Shown here one piece after another: positions 1-5,808 of a stretch of DNA of 5,808 nucleotides (its first letter is position 1; each line of letters opens with the position of its first letter). Both the position numbers and the translations under genes were made by a program. Origin of the DNA: Mesorhizobium sp. (GTDB lineage: Bacteria > Pseudomonadota > Alphaproteobacteria > Rhizobiales > Rhizobiaceae). The notes under the pieces are model-generated. The model made no database searches. It saw nothing but the letters and a program-made list of their open reading frames with translations, and was not told the origin of the DNA. The stretch is from positions 1-5,808 of the forward strand of contig JAUYMV010000557.1 in the NCBI GenBank assembly GCA_030698645.1. Direction: 5' to 3'.

Positions 1-4
1 GGTC

Positions 5-745
5 GTGTTTCGATCCATCGTCCTGTTCCTCCTGCTGGTCTTCGTGTTCCCCGCCGTCGCCTCCGCCCTATGGTGGACGGTGCAGGACCGTCCGGGCAGC
101 TGGCGCGACGCCGACTGGTCGTCGAGCGCCGTACTGCCGGCCCCCGACGCCGATGCCGAGGCGGCGGTCTATGTCATGGCTGCGCGGGTGGGCGGCCTCA
201 AGGGCGCCTTCTCGCTGCACAGCTGGATCGTCACCAAGCAGGCGGGCGCGTCGTCCTACGACCGCTACGACAAGGTCGGCTGGGGGGCGCCGGTGCGCCG
301 CAACAGTCGGCCGGCCGATGGGCGGTGGTATTCCAACCTTCCCTTCGTCGTGCATGCGGTGCGCGGCGCGGCGGCGGCCGCGCTGATCCCCAGGGTCGAG
401 CAGGCCATCGCCGCCTATCCCTATGCGAACCATGGCGACTACCAGGTCTGGCCCGGACCGAACTCGAACAGCTTCGTCGCCCATGTCGTGCGCGCGGTCC
501 CCGAACTCGGCGCCGTGATGCCGCCGAACGCTGCCGGCCGGGATTTCGCGGGCGGCATCGGCTCGGTCGGCTGGTCGTCGGCCACCGGCGACGTCCACGC
601 CACGCTGCACGGGCTGATCGGCTTCTCCGCCGGCCTGACGGCCGGGCTGGAGATGCACTTCCTCGGCCTCGTCGCCGGCGTCGATTTCGCCCGGCCCGCG
701 CTGAAGATCCCGGCCTATGGCCGCGTCGAGCTGTCCGGCGGCTAG
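5..745 (+). CDS. DUF3750 family protein, N-terminal signal/anchor
   Basis: Encodes 246 residues with no known biochemical function. Residues 1-23 form a hydrophobic stretch after a single Arg (MFRSIVLFLLLVFVF), which would act as a signal peptide or membrane anchor, so the rest probably lies in the periplasm. The core, about residues 54-182, has the pattern I associate with DUF3750: an HSWIV segment at 72-76, SYDRYDKVGWG near 84-94, DGRWYSN near 105-111, and the strongly conserved-looking WPGPNSNSFVAH at 149-160. A Gly-rich C-terminal region follows. The family assignment is from memory of the motif pattern, not a search. The chosen start is GTG with only four bases of window before it, so the ribosome binding site cannot be judged and the true start could lie upstream. 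Its stop abuts the stop of the convergent gene on the other strand. Confidence 0.75.
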   Translation: MFRSIVLFLLLVFVFPAVASALWWTVQDRPGSWRDADWSSSAVLPAPDADAEAAVYVMAARVGGLKGAFSLHSWIVTKQAGASSYDRYDKVGWGAPVRRNSRPADGRWYSNLPFVVHAVRGAAAAALIPRVEQAIAAYPYANHGDYQVWPGPNSNSFVAHVVRAVPELGAVMPPNAAGRDFAGGIGSVGWSSATGDVHATLHGLIGFSAGLTAGLEMHFLGLVAGVDFARPALKIPAYGRVELSGG

Positions 746-1222
746 CTACTCGCCGACCGAGGCGAGCAGCTTGCGCAGCCCGTCATCGCCTTCCGGTCCG
801 TAGAGCGCATCGTCGATGGCGAGCGCTCCCCCGGCCCCGACGCCGACGACCAGCCGGTCCGTCCATCCGGCGCTAGGCGCATCCGGGAAGACGTGCCTGA
901 TCTCGACGATCGCGCCCGGGCCTTCGCCGCTGATGGCGCCCACCTCGCATTGCGGCGACACGTCCGGATAGGCCTGGAATGGAATGCCGTCGCCAAGCGG
1001 CGGCTTTTCGTCCGGTTCGGCCTTGGCGATCGTGTCGTTGCGTTCCACGGCGATCCGGATCGCCTCGGCGAGCGCTGGCGTCACCAGCGTCGTGATGAGC
1101 GTGTCGGGCGAATCCTTGGCCGCGCAGAACGCCAGGCCGAGAGCCGCGGGGCTCGTCGGCGCGTCGGCCCGCGCCGATGTCACGGCCAGCAGGCTCAACA
1201 TGATGGTTGCGAGTGTCTTCAA
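746..1222 (-). CDS. small secreted hypothetical protein
   Basis: Encodes 158 residues that I do not recognise with certainty. Residues 1-19 look like a Sec signal peptide: a Lys at position 2, a hydrophobic run LATIMLSLLAV, and a likely cleavage site after Ala-Arg-Ala (residues 17-19). The mature protein of about 139 residues is acidic and has two cysteines (C33 and C92) that could form a disulfide in the periplasm. The pattern of a helical N-terminal half, then PLGDGIPFQ (76-83), then alternating strands ending in LAIDDALYG (134-142) faintly resembles NTF2-like/DUF3828 proteins; this is a weak impression. The start is TTG at 1222-1220, chosen because a strong GGAGAGG ribosome binding site lies 5 bases upstream and because it gives a complete signal peptide; the alternative ATG is codon 8. 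It lies 48 bases downstream of the dehydrogenase gene on the same strand, so co-transcription is likely. Confidence 0.75.
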   Translation of the reverse strand: MKTLATIMLSLLAVTSARADAPTSPAALGLAFCAAKDSPDTLITTLVTPALAEAIRIAVERNDTIAKAEPDEKPPLGDGIPFQAYPDVSPQCEVGAISGEGPGAIVEIRHVFPDAPSAGWTDRLVVGVGAGGALAIDDALYGPEGDDGLRKLLASVGE

Positions 1223-1227
1223 GTCTG

Positions 1228-1234
1228 CCTCTCC
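1228..1234 (-). promoter_or_regulatory. ribosome binding site deciding a TTG start
   Basis: GGAGAGG on the - strand, 5 bases before the TTG at 1222-1220. It is one of the two clearest Shine-Dalgarno sequences in the window. It supports TTG over the internal ATG at codon 8 as the initiation codon of the secreted hypothetical protein. Confidence 0.7.
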
Positions 1235-1270
1235 AGGTCCGTTGGAATTGCCGCGGCGGAACCCGCCCGG

Positions 1271-2014
1271 TCATGCATCGCGCACGATCCCGCCTGCCAT
1301 GAAGCCGCCGTCGACGGCAAGCGTCTGACCGGTGATATAGCTTGCCTCCGGCGACAGCAGGAAGGCGATCGCGGCGGCGACCTCGTCCGGGCGGCCGTAG
1401 CGGTCCTGCGGCACGCGCTCGTGCCAGAGGCTGCGTTCCGACTGCGAATGCAGCCGCGCCACCATCGGCGTATCGATCGGCCCCGGCGCGACGCAATTGA
1501 CCCGCACGCCCTGCACGGCAAGCTCGATCGCCATCACCTCCGACATCAGCTTCACGCCGGCCTTGGCCGCGCCATAGGCAAGCCGTCCCCGATTGGCGCG
1601 CAGGCCCGACACCGACGCGATGTTGACGATCGACAGCGTCTCGCCCATCCGCTCGAGCGCGGCCTTGGCGGTGACGAACGAACCGATGAGGTTTGCCTCC
1701 AGCATTTCGCGGAGCATTTCGGCGGTGGTTTCCTCGACGGTCGCGGCCCGCGCGATGCCGGCGGAATTGACCAGACCGCCGATCAGTCCAAGCCGGTCGA
1801 CGACTTCGTCGAAGGCGGCGGCGACCTCGTCCTCGTCGGTGACGTCCGCCTGGATGAAGATGGCGTTCTCGCCGGCGAACTCGCTTTCGGCCTCCATCAG
1901 CGCGGTCGCGCTGAAGTCCAGCACCGCGACCGGCCAGCCGTCCTCGATCAGCCGGGCCGCCGCCGCGAACCCGATTCCCGACGCACCGCCGGTGACGACT
2001 GCCGCGTGTCTCAT
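1271..2014 (-). CDS. short-chain dehydrogenase/reductase (classical SDR, FabG-like)
   Basis: Encodes a 247-residue cytoplasmic NAD(P)-dependent oxidoreductase of the classical SDR family; the substrate is unknown. The Rossmann cofactor motif TGGASGIG is at residues 8-15. An Asp at 33 ends the second strand, which in this family usually means NAD(H) rather than NADP(H). The NSAG motif is at 83-86, and the catalytic tetrad can be assigned as N108, S134, Y147 and K151 (Y-x3-K). PGPIDTPM (177-184) and the GQTLAVDGG ending (229-237) are typical of FabG-like and sugar/alcohol dehydrogenases. The length is normal for the family. I chose the ATG at 2014-2012 because it places the first beta strand at the usual distance from the N terminus; a TTG at 2059 would add 15 unusual residues. 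Neither start has a good ribosome binding site. The gene is divergent from betI, so its promoter shares the region containing the putative BetI operator. Confidence 0.92.
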   Translation of the reverse strand: MRHAAVVTGGASGIGFAAAARLIEDGWPVAVLDFSATALMEAESEFAGENAIFIQADVTDEDEVAAAFDEVVDRLGLIGGLVNSAGIARAATVEETTAEMLREMLEANLIGSFVTAKAALERMGETLSIVNIASVSGLRANRGRLAYGAAKAGVKLMSEVMAIELAVQGVRVNCVAPGPIDTPMVARLHSQSERSLWHERVPQDRYGRPDEVAAAIAFLLSPEASYITGQTLAVDGGFMAGGIVRDA

Positions 2015-2124
2015 TTTCGCAACATGACCGCAGTTTGACGCGCGGTAAAGGGCTGCCAAGCGCCGGGATTTTCCAGCGCCGATTTTTTGTTGATTGCTGC
2101 GTCAATAAAAAATAGCCTTGGCCC
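2015..2124. promoter_or_regulatory. divergent promoter region between SDR gene and betI
   Basis: This 110-base gap is the only space available for promoters of both the - strand SDR unit and the + strand bet operon. The stretch from about 2082 to 2114 is strikingly AT-rich for this genome. I see no pair of -35 and -10 boxes good enough to call with confidence in either direction. TTGATT at 2090-2095 on the + strand and TTGACG at 2105-2100 on the - strand are possible -35 elements, but neither has a convincing -10 at 16-18 bases. Promoters of this group often deviate from the E. coli consensus. Confidence 0.6.
2082..2113. promoter_or_regulatory. putative BetI operator (12-base inverted repeat)
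   Basis: The left arm ATTTTTTGTTGA (2082-2093) and the right arm TCAATAAAAAAT (2102-2113) are reverse complements at 11 of 12 positions, separated by the 8-base spacer TTGCTGCG. The dyad centre is 2097.5. TetR-type repressors bind such dyads, usually next to their own gene, and BetI is known to repress its own operon and release on choline binding. The position 11 bases before the betI start codon fits autorepression by blocking RNA polymerase. That this dyad is bound by BetI is inference from position and symmetry. Confidence 0.72.
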
Positions 2125-2715
2125 ATGCCCAAGGTCGGAATGGAACCGCTGCGCCGCCGTGCGCTCATCGACGCGACGATCTCGGCGATCGGCGAGCGCG
2201 GCTCGCTCGACGTGACGATGTCCGACATCGCCGGGCGGGCCGGCGTGTCGTCGGCGCTGGCGCATCACTATTTCGGCGCCAAGGACGATCTGCTGCGCGC
2301 CACCATGCGCTCGCTGCTCGCCGACCTGACCAGCGAGATGCAAGGCGCGCTCAGGCGGGCGGCGACGCCGCATGCGCGGGTGACCAATCTCATCGCGGTC
2401 AACTTCTCAGAGCCGCAGTTCAATCCCGGAACCGTCGCGTCCTGGCTCGCCTTCTATGTCGAGGCGCAGCGCTCGCCCGAGATGCGCCGGCTGCTCAGGG
2501 TCTATGCGCGCCGGCTGCACTCCAACCTGATGAGCGGGCTGACGCCGCTGATGGCGCGAACGCAGGCGACGCATGTCGCGGAAGGCATCGCGGCGCTGAT
2601 CGACGGCCTCTACATTCGGCGCGCGCTGAAGCACGGCGCGCCGGACCCCGCCTCGGCGATCGCGCTGGTGGAAGACTATTTCGCAACGCAGCTCCAGCAG
2701 CCCGGCAGGCCATGA
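2125..2715 (+). CDS. betI: transcriptional repressor BetI (TetR family)
   Basis: Encodes a 196-residue TetR-family regulator that in characterised bacteria represses glycine betaine synthesis genes until choline is present. The N terminus [19 protein letters not shown] closely matches the recalled BetI start MPKLGMQ-x2-RRRQLIDAT. The helix-turn-helix lies at about 31-57 ([20 protein letters not shown], then GAKDDLL). The ligand and dimer domain keeps BetI hallmarks: NFSEPQFN (93-100), a WLAF segment (107-110), RRLHSNL (129-135) and [13 protein letters not shown] (156-168). The length equals the usual 190-200. The ATG is the only in-frame start after a TAG at 2113-2115 that gives the canonical N terminus, yet the preceding bases CCTTGGCCC hold no Shine-Dalgarno sequence. 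The stop overlaps the betC start by 4 bases (ATGA). It is probably autoregulated through the dyad just upstream. Confidence 0.96.
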   Translation: MPKVGMEPLRRRALIDATISAIGERGSLDVTMSDIAGRAGVSSALAHHYFGAKDDLLRATMRSLLADLTSEMQGALRRAATPHARVTNLIAVNFSEPQFNPGTVASWLAFYVEAQRSPEMRRLLRVYARRLHSNLMSGLTPLMARTQATHVAEGIAALIDGLYIRRALKHGAPDPASAIALVEDYFATQLQQPGRP

Positions 2716-4238
2716 CAACGCGCCCGAACATTCTCATCGTCATGGTCGACCAGTTGAACGGGACGTTCTTCCCCGACGGCCCGGCCGACTTCCTGCATGC
2801 GCCGCATCTCAAGGCGCTGGCCGGCCGCTCGGCGCGTTTCGCCAACAACTACACCGCCTCGCCGCTCTGCGCGCCCGGCCGCGCCTCGTTCATGAGCGGT
2901 CAGCTGCCGTCGCGCACCAGGGTCTACGACAACGCCGCAGAATTCGCCTCGGCGATCCCGACCTATGCGCATCATCTGCGCGCGGCCGGCTACTACACCT
3001 GCCTGTCGGGAAAAATGCATTTCGTCGGGCCGGACCAGTTGCACGGCTTCGAGGAGCGGCTGACGACGGACATCTATCCGGCGGATTTCGGCTGGACGCC
3101 GGACTACCGCAAGCCTGGCGAGCGGATCGACTGGTGGTACCACAATCTGGGCTCGGTCTCCGGCGCCGGAATCGCCGAGATCACCAACCAGATGGAATAT
3201 GACGACGAGGTCGCCTTCCACGCGACGCAAAAACTCTACCAGCTGTCGCGCGAGCGGGACGACGGCGAGAGGCGACCCTGGTGCCTGACCGTCTCCTTCA
3301 CGCATCCGCACGACCCGTACGTGGCGCGGCGCAAATATTGGGATCTCTACGAGAACTGCCCCGAGCTCGACCCGCAAATCGGCTTCATCCCGGAGGCCGA
3401 ACAGGACCCGCATTCGCAGCGGCTCTATCTGGCCAGCGACTACCCGTCCTTCGACATCACGCCTGAGCAGATCCGCCGCGCGCGCCAGGGCTATTTCGCC
3501 AACATCTCCTATCTCGACGACAAGGTCGGCGACCTCGTCGAGATCCTTCGCACGACGCGGATGGCCGACGACACAATCATCCTCTTTTGCTCGGACCATG
3601 GCGACATGCTGGGCGAGCGCGGCCTGTGGTTCAAGATGTGCTTCTACGAGGGCAGCGCGCGTGTCCCGCTCATGATCGCAGGCGACGGCGTTCCCGCCGG
3701 CTCCATCGCCACGCCCGTCTCCAATCTCGACATCTGCCCGACTGTCTGCGACCTCGCCGGCATCGACATGTCGGCCATCATGCCATGGACCGACGGCAAG
3801 TCCCTGCTGCCGCTCGCCAGGGGCGCCACGCGTGCCGAGCCGGTGCTGATGGAATACGCCGCCGAGGGCTCCTACGCGCCGATGGTCGCCATCCGCGACG
3901 GACGCTACAAGTTCGTCCACTGCGAGATCGACCCGCCGCAACTCTTTGACCTTAAAGCCGATCCGCTCGAGCGGACGAACCTCGCCGCCGATCCGGCCCA
4001 TGCAGACCGCGTCGACGCCTTCATGGCGGAGATCCGCCGCCGCTGGGACATGGCGCGCTTCGACGCCGAGGTGCGCGAGAGCCAGGCGCGCCGCTGGGTC
4101 GTCTACCCGGCCTTGCGCAACGGCGCCTACTATCCATGGGAATTCCAGCCGCTGCAGAAGGCGTCGGAGCGCTACATGCGCAACCACATGGACCTGAACG
4201 TGCTCGAAGAGAGCAAGCGCTATCCGAGAGGAGAATAA
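2712..4238 (+). CDS. betC: choline-sulfatase BetC
   Basis: Encodes a 508-residue type I sulfatase that hydrolyses choline O-sulfate to choline and sulfate in the cytoplasm; no signal peptide is seen. The sulfatase signature C-A-P-G-R at 53-57 (within [14 protein letters not shown]) carries C53, which must be converted to formylglycine by a maturation enzyme not encoded here. Likely active-site and metal ligands are D13 in MVDQ, K101 and H103 in SGKMHF, H200 in THPHD, D295 and H296 in CSDHGD, and K308. The C-terminal part (about 450-508: [30 protein letters not shown]) is the choline-sulfatase-specific extension that sets it apart from arylsulfatases. The length is close to the S. meliloti enzyme (about 512). 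The chosen ATG overlaps the betI stop and gives the usual [14 protein letters not shown] start; the frame stays open upstream to 2118 but that part overlaps betI. Weak GGCAGG lies just upstream. Choline released here feeds BetA and would also be the BetI inducer. Confidence 0.97.
   Translation: MTTRPNILIVMVDQLNGTFFPDGPADFLHAPHLKALAGRSARFANNYTASPLCAPGRASFMSGQLPSRTRVYDNAAEFASAIPTYAHHLRAAGYYTCLSGKMHFVGPDQLHGFEERLTTDIYPADFGWTPDYRKPGERIDWWYHNLGSVSGAGIAEITNQMEYDDEVAFHATQKLYQLSRERDDGERRPWCLTVSFTHPHDPYVARRKYWDLYENCPELDPQIGFIPEAEQDPHSQRLYLASDYPSFDITPEQIRRARQGYFANISYLDDKVGDLVEILRTTRMADDTIILFCSDHGDMLGERGLWFKMCFYEGSARVPLMIAGDGVPAGSIATPVSNLDICPTVCDLAGIDMSAIMPWTDGKSLLPLARGATRAEPVLMEYAAEGSYAPMVAIRDGRYKFVHCEIDPPQLFDLKADPLERTNLAADPAHADRVDAFMAEIRRRWDMARFDAEVRESQARRWVVYPALRNGAYYPWEFQPLQKASERYMRNHMDLNVLEESKRYPRGE
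4227..4233 (+). promoter_or_regulatory. ribosome binding site of the dehydratase gene, inside betC
   Basis: AGAGGAG, with the core AGGAG ending 5 bases before the ATG at 4239. It overlaps the last codons of betC. Because the betC stop TAA is immediately followed by ATG, this strong site allows re-initiation or independent initiation of the dehydratase. It is the best Shine-Dalgarno sequence in the bet operon part of the window. Confidence 0.75.
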
Positions 4239-5231
4239 ATGACGGTCCCAACGCTCGACCATCTGCGCAAGGCCTATGCCGTCACCTCGAAGGCGACGCA
4301 GATCACGCCGCTGCTCGAATCCCGCGCCCTGGCGCTGGAGACCGGCGCGGCGCATGTCTTCGTCAAGCCGGAGTCGCTGCAATGGGCCGGCTCCTTCAAG
4401 GTGCGCGGCGCCTACTGGCGGCTGAAGCAGCTGACGCCCGAAGAATCCGCCCGGGGCGTCGTCGCCTATTCGTCGGGCAATTTCGCGCAAGGGTTGGCCG
4501 CCGCCGGCCAGGCGCTCGGCATCCCGGTCACCATCGTCATGCCGGACGACGCGCCGAAGGCCAAGGTCGAGGCCACCGCCGGCTATGGCGCCACCGTCGT
4601 GCTGTCGCATCATGGCGAGCGCGCCCGCGAGGAAGTCGCCTCGGAACGCGCCCGCGCCATCTCCGTCGAAAAGGGCCTCGCCCTGCTGCACCCTTTCGAC
4701 GATCCCGAAATCGTCGCCGGCCAGGGCGGCGCGGGTCTGGAAGCCATCCGCCAGCTCGACGACCGCGGCCTGTCGGCCGACATGGTGCTGTGCTGCGTCG
4801 GCGGCGGCGGGCTGATCGGCGGCGTCGCGCTCGCCTTCCACTACCTCTCGCCCTCGACCGAGATCATCGCCGTCGAGCCGGAAGGCTTTGACGGCATGGG
4901 CTCGTCGCTCCGGCACGGCTCGATCGAGACCATGCCGCTCGGTCCCAAATCGATCTGCGACGGGCTGATGGCGCGCCGCCCCGGCGTCGCCCCCTTCGCC
5001 GCGGTCAAGGCCGCCGGCGTGCGCGGCGTCACGGTGTCAGACGCGTCGGTGCGCAAGGCGATGAAGCTCGCCTTCGAGCGCATGAAGCTGGTGCTGGAAC
5101 CGTCCGGCGCAGCCGCGCTCGCCGCGCTCCTCGACGGCGTCGTCGACGCGAAGAGCAAGACCGTGCTGGTCGTCGCCACCGGCGGCAACGTCTCGCTCGC
5201 CGACTTCATGAAGCACATCGAACATGCCTGA
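4239..5231 (+). CDS. PLP-dependent serine/threonine dehydratase-like protein (fold type II)
   Basis: Encodes 330 residues of the threonine dehydratase/serine racemase family, which uses pyridoxal phosphate to deaminate hydroxy amino acids to oxo acids and ammonia. The PLP lysine is K54 in GSFKVRGA (51-58). The cofactor-ring Asn motif is SSGNFAQG (78-85), where relatives have SSGNHAQG. The phosphate loop is GGGGLIGG (188-195), and the C-terminal TGGN (314-317) replaces the usual S/C-GGN. There is no C-terminal ACT domain, so it resembles catabolic short forms (TdcB-like) rather than biosynthetic, isoleucine-inhibited IlvA. The ATG directly follows the betC stop, and the end overlaps betA by 8 bases, so it is firmly part of the bet operon, in the place where rhizobia usually carry betB. 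The substrate is not determinable from sequence. Serine derived from betaine breakdown is one candidate; threonine, hydroxyaspartate or racemase activity are alternatives. Confidence 0.9.
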   Translation: MTVPTLDHLRKAYAVTSKATQITPLLESRALALETGAAHVFVKPESLQWAGSFKVRGAYWRLKQLTPEESARGVVAYSSGNFAQGLAAAGQALGIPVTIVMPDDAPKAKVEATAGYGATVVLSHHGERAREEVASERARAISVEKGLALLHPFDDPEIVAGQGGAGLEAIRQLDDRGLSADMVLCCVGGGGLIGGVALAFHYLSPSTEIIAVEPEGFDGMGSSLRHGSIETMPLGPKSICDGLMARRPGVAPFAAVKAAGVRGVTVSDASVRKAMKLAFERMKLVLEPSGAAALAALLDGVVDAKSKTVLVVATGGNVSLADFMKHIEHA

Positions 5232-5808
5232 GGCCGACTACGTCATCGTCGGCTCGGGTTCGGCCGGATCGGCGCTCGCCTACCGCCTGTCGGAAGACGG
5301 CAGGCATTCCGTCATCGTCATCGAATATGGCGGCACGGACGCCGGCCCGCTGATCCAGATGCCGTCGGCGCTGTCGATCCCGATGAACATGGATCTCTAC
5401 AATTGGGGATTCGCGACCGAGCCGGAGCCGCATCTGGGCGGCCGCGTGCTGGCGACGCCGCGCGGAAAGGTGCTCGGCGGATCGTCCTCGATCAACGGCA
5501 TGGTCTATGTGCGCGGCCATGCGCGCGACTTCGACCACTGGGAGGAGCAGGGCGCGGCGGGCTGGGGATTTGCCGACGTGCTGCCCTACTTCAAGCGCAT
5601 GGAGCATGCGCATGGCGGCGAGGAGGGCTGGCGCGGCACCGACGGGCCGCTGCACGTCCAGCGCGGCACGCGCCTCAATCCGCTCTACCATGCCTTCGTC
5701 GAGGCAGGTCGCCAGGCCGGCTTCGAGACGACCGACGACTACAACGGATCGAAGCAGGAAGGTTTTGGTCCGATGGAGCAGACCATCCACAAGGGCCGCC
5801 GCTGGTCG
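5224..5808 (+). CDS. betA: choline dehydrogenase BetA, N-terminal part (cut by window end)
   Basis: The first 195 residues of a GMC-family FAD flavoprotein, usually about 550 residues long, that oxidises choline to betaine aldehyde, typically membrane-associated. The frame is open to the last base, so the 3' end lies outside the window. The FAD-binding motif G-x-G-x-x-G is at residues 10-15 (VGSGSAG), and E34 at the end of strand 2 would bind the ribose; the following Y35 is where many relatives have Ala. GMC signature 1 is seen at 81-104, starting [18 protein letters not shown]. Segments such as [19 protein letters not shown] and [16 protein letters not shown] match BetA specifically rather than other alcohol oxidases of the family. 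The start ATG lies inside the end of the dehydratase gene (8-base overlap), with only a weak GAAG upstream, which points to translational coupling. Confidence 0.95.
   Translation, partial: MPEADYVIVGSGSAGSALAYRLSEDGRHSVIVIEYGGTDAGPLIQMPSALSIPMNMDLYNWGFATEPEPHLGGRVLATPRGKVLGGSSSINGMVYVRGHARDFDHWEEQGAAGWGFADVLPYFKRMEHAHGGEEGWRGTDGPLHVQRGTRLNPLYHAFVEAGRQAGFETTDDYNGSKQEGFGPMEQTIHKGRRWS

Noticed and set aside
1255..1267. A GGCGG-AAC-CCGCC hairpin between the SDR and hypothetical genes as a terminator
   Set aside because: The stem is only 5 base pairs and no T-run follows on the - strand. Short GC hairpins are expected by chance here, and the two genes look co-transcribed.
893..2038. A 381-codon open frame on the + strand opposite the SDR gene
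   Set aside because: Its translation is rich in H, R and D with no domain pattern, and it runs antisense to two better-supported genes.
2015..2059. An SDR start at the TTG at 2059 (15 extra residues)
   Set aside because: The extension has no ribosome binding site, uses a rare start codon, and places the first beta strand abnormally far from the N terminus. The ATG at 2014 gives the usual 247-residue length.
2082..2113. The T-run and A-run dyad as an intrinsic terminator
   Set aside because: The stem is AT-rich rather than GC-rich, and no gene ends nearby on either strand because both neighbours start here. An operator is the better reading.
873..2228. A 451-codon open frame on the - strand overlapping the SDR and hypothetical genes
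   Set aside because: It is in another frame over the SDR gene, which has full catalytic motifs, and its translation is low-complexity Arg/Gly-rich. It also runs through the regulatory region into betI.
2118..2711. An N-terminal extension of betC back to a TTG at 2118
   Set aside because: The added about 198 residues overlap betI completely, are Arg/Ala-rich without a domain, and the known BetC N terminus begins at the ATG at 2712.
2676..4916. A 746-codon open frame on the - strand across betC and the dehydratase
   Set aside because: It lies antisense to two genes with clear family motifs. Its composition (rich in R, A, G, D, H, V and Q, no recognisable domain) is that of a GC-rich shadow frame.
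5206..5790. A 194-codon open frame on the - strand at the right end
   Set aside because: It is antisense to betA, whose + strand frame matches choline dehydrogenase throughout.

Overview
The window is high in G+C and reads as a chromosomal segment of an alphaproteobacterium, most likely of the order Rhizobiales (Mesorhizobium/Sinorhizobium-like). This assignment rests on recalled similarity of BetI, BetC and BetA to rhizobial proteins and on the betI-betC gene order known from Sinorhizobium meliloti. No search was run. There are seven protein genes, no RNA genes, and no mobile elements or CRISPR arrays that I can see. Gene density is very high.

Left part (1-2014): a DUF3750-type membrane-anchored or exported protein on the + strand (5-745) meets a small secreted hypothetical protein on the - strand (746-1222). 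Their stop codons abut with no base between them. Upstream of the hypothetical protein, on the same strand, is a short-chain dehydrogenase/reductase (1271-2014). These two - strand genes probably form one transcription unit.

Middle (2015-2124): a 110-base divergent regulatory region that is AT-rich against its surroundings. It carries a near-perfect 12-base inverted repeat with an 8-base spacer (2082-2113), ending 11 bases before betI. This is the best candidate for the BetI operator and could control both directions.

Right part (2125-5808): a tightly packed + strand operon of betI (choline-responsive repressor), betC (choline-sulfatase), a PLP-dependent serine/threonine dehydratase-like gene, and the 5' part of betA (choline dehydrogenase), which is cut by the window end. 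The junctions are a 4-base overlap, zero spacing and an 8-base overlap, so translational coupling is likely. BetC would release choline from choline O-sulfate and BetA would oxidise choline to betaine aldehyde.

The unusual point is that the dehydratase sits where rhizobial betICBA operons carry betB (betaine aldehyde dehydrogenase). It also carries non-standard residues in conserved PLP-site motifs. A reasonable but unproven idea is that it deaminates serine, or a related hydroxy amino acid, formed downstream of glycine betaine demethylation, which would link osmoprotectant uptake to carbon and nitrogen catabolism.
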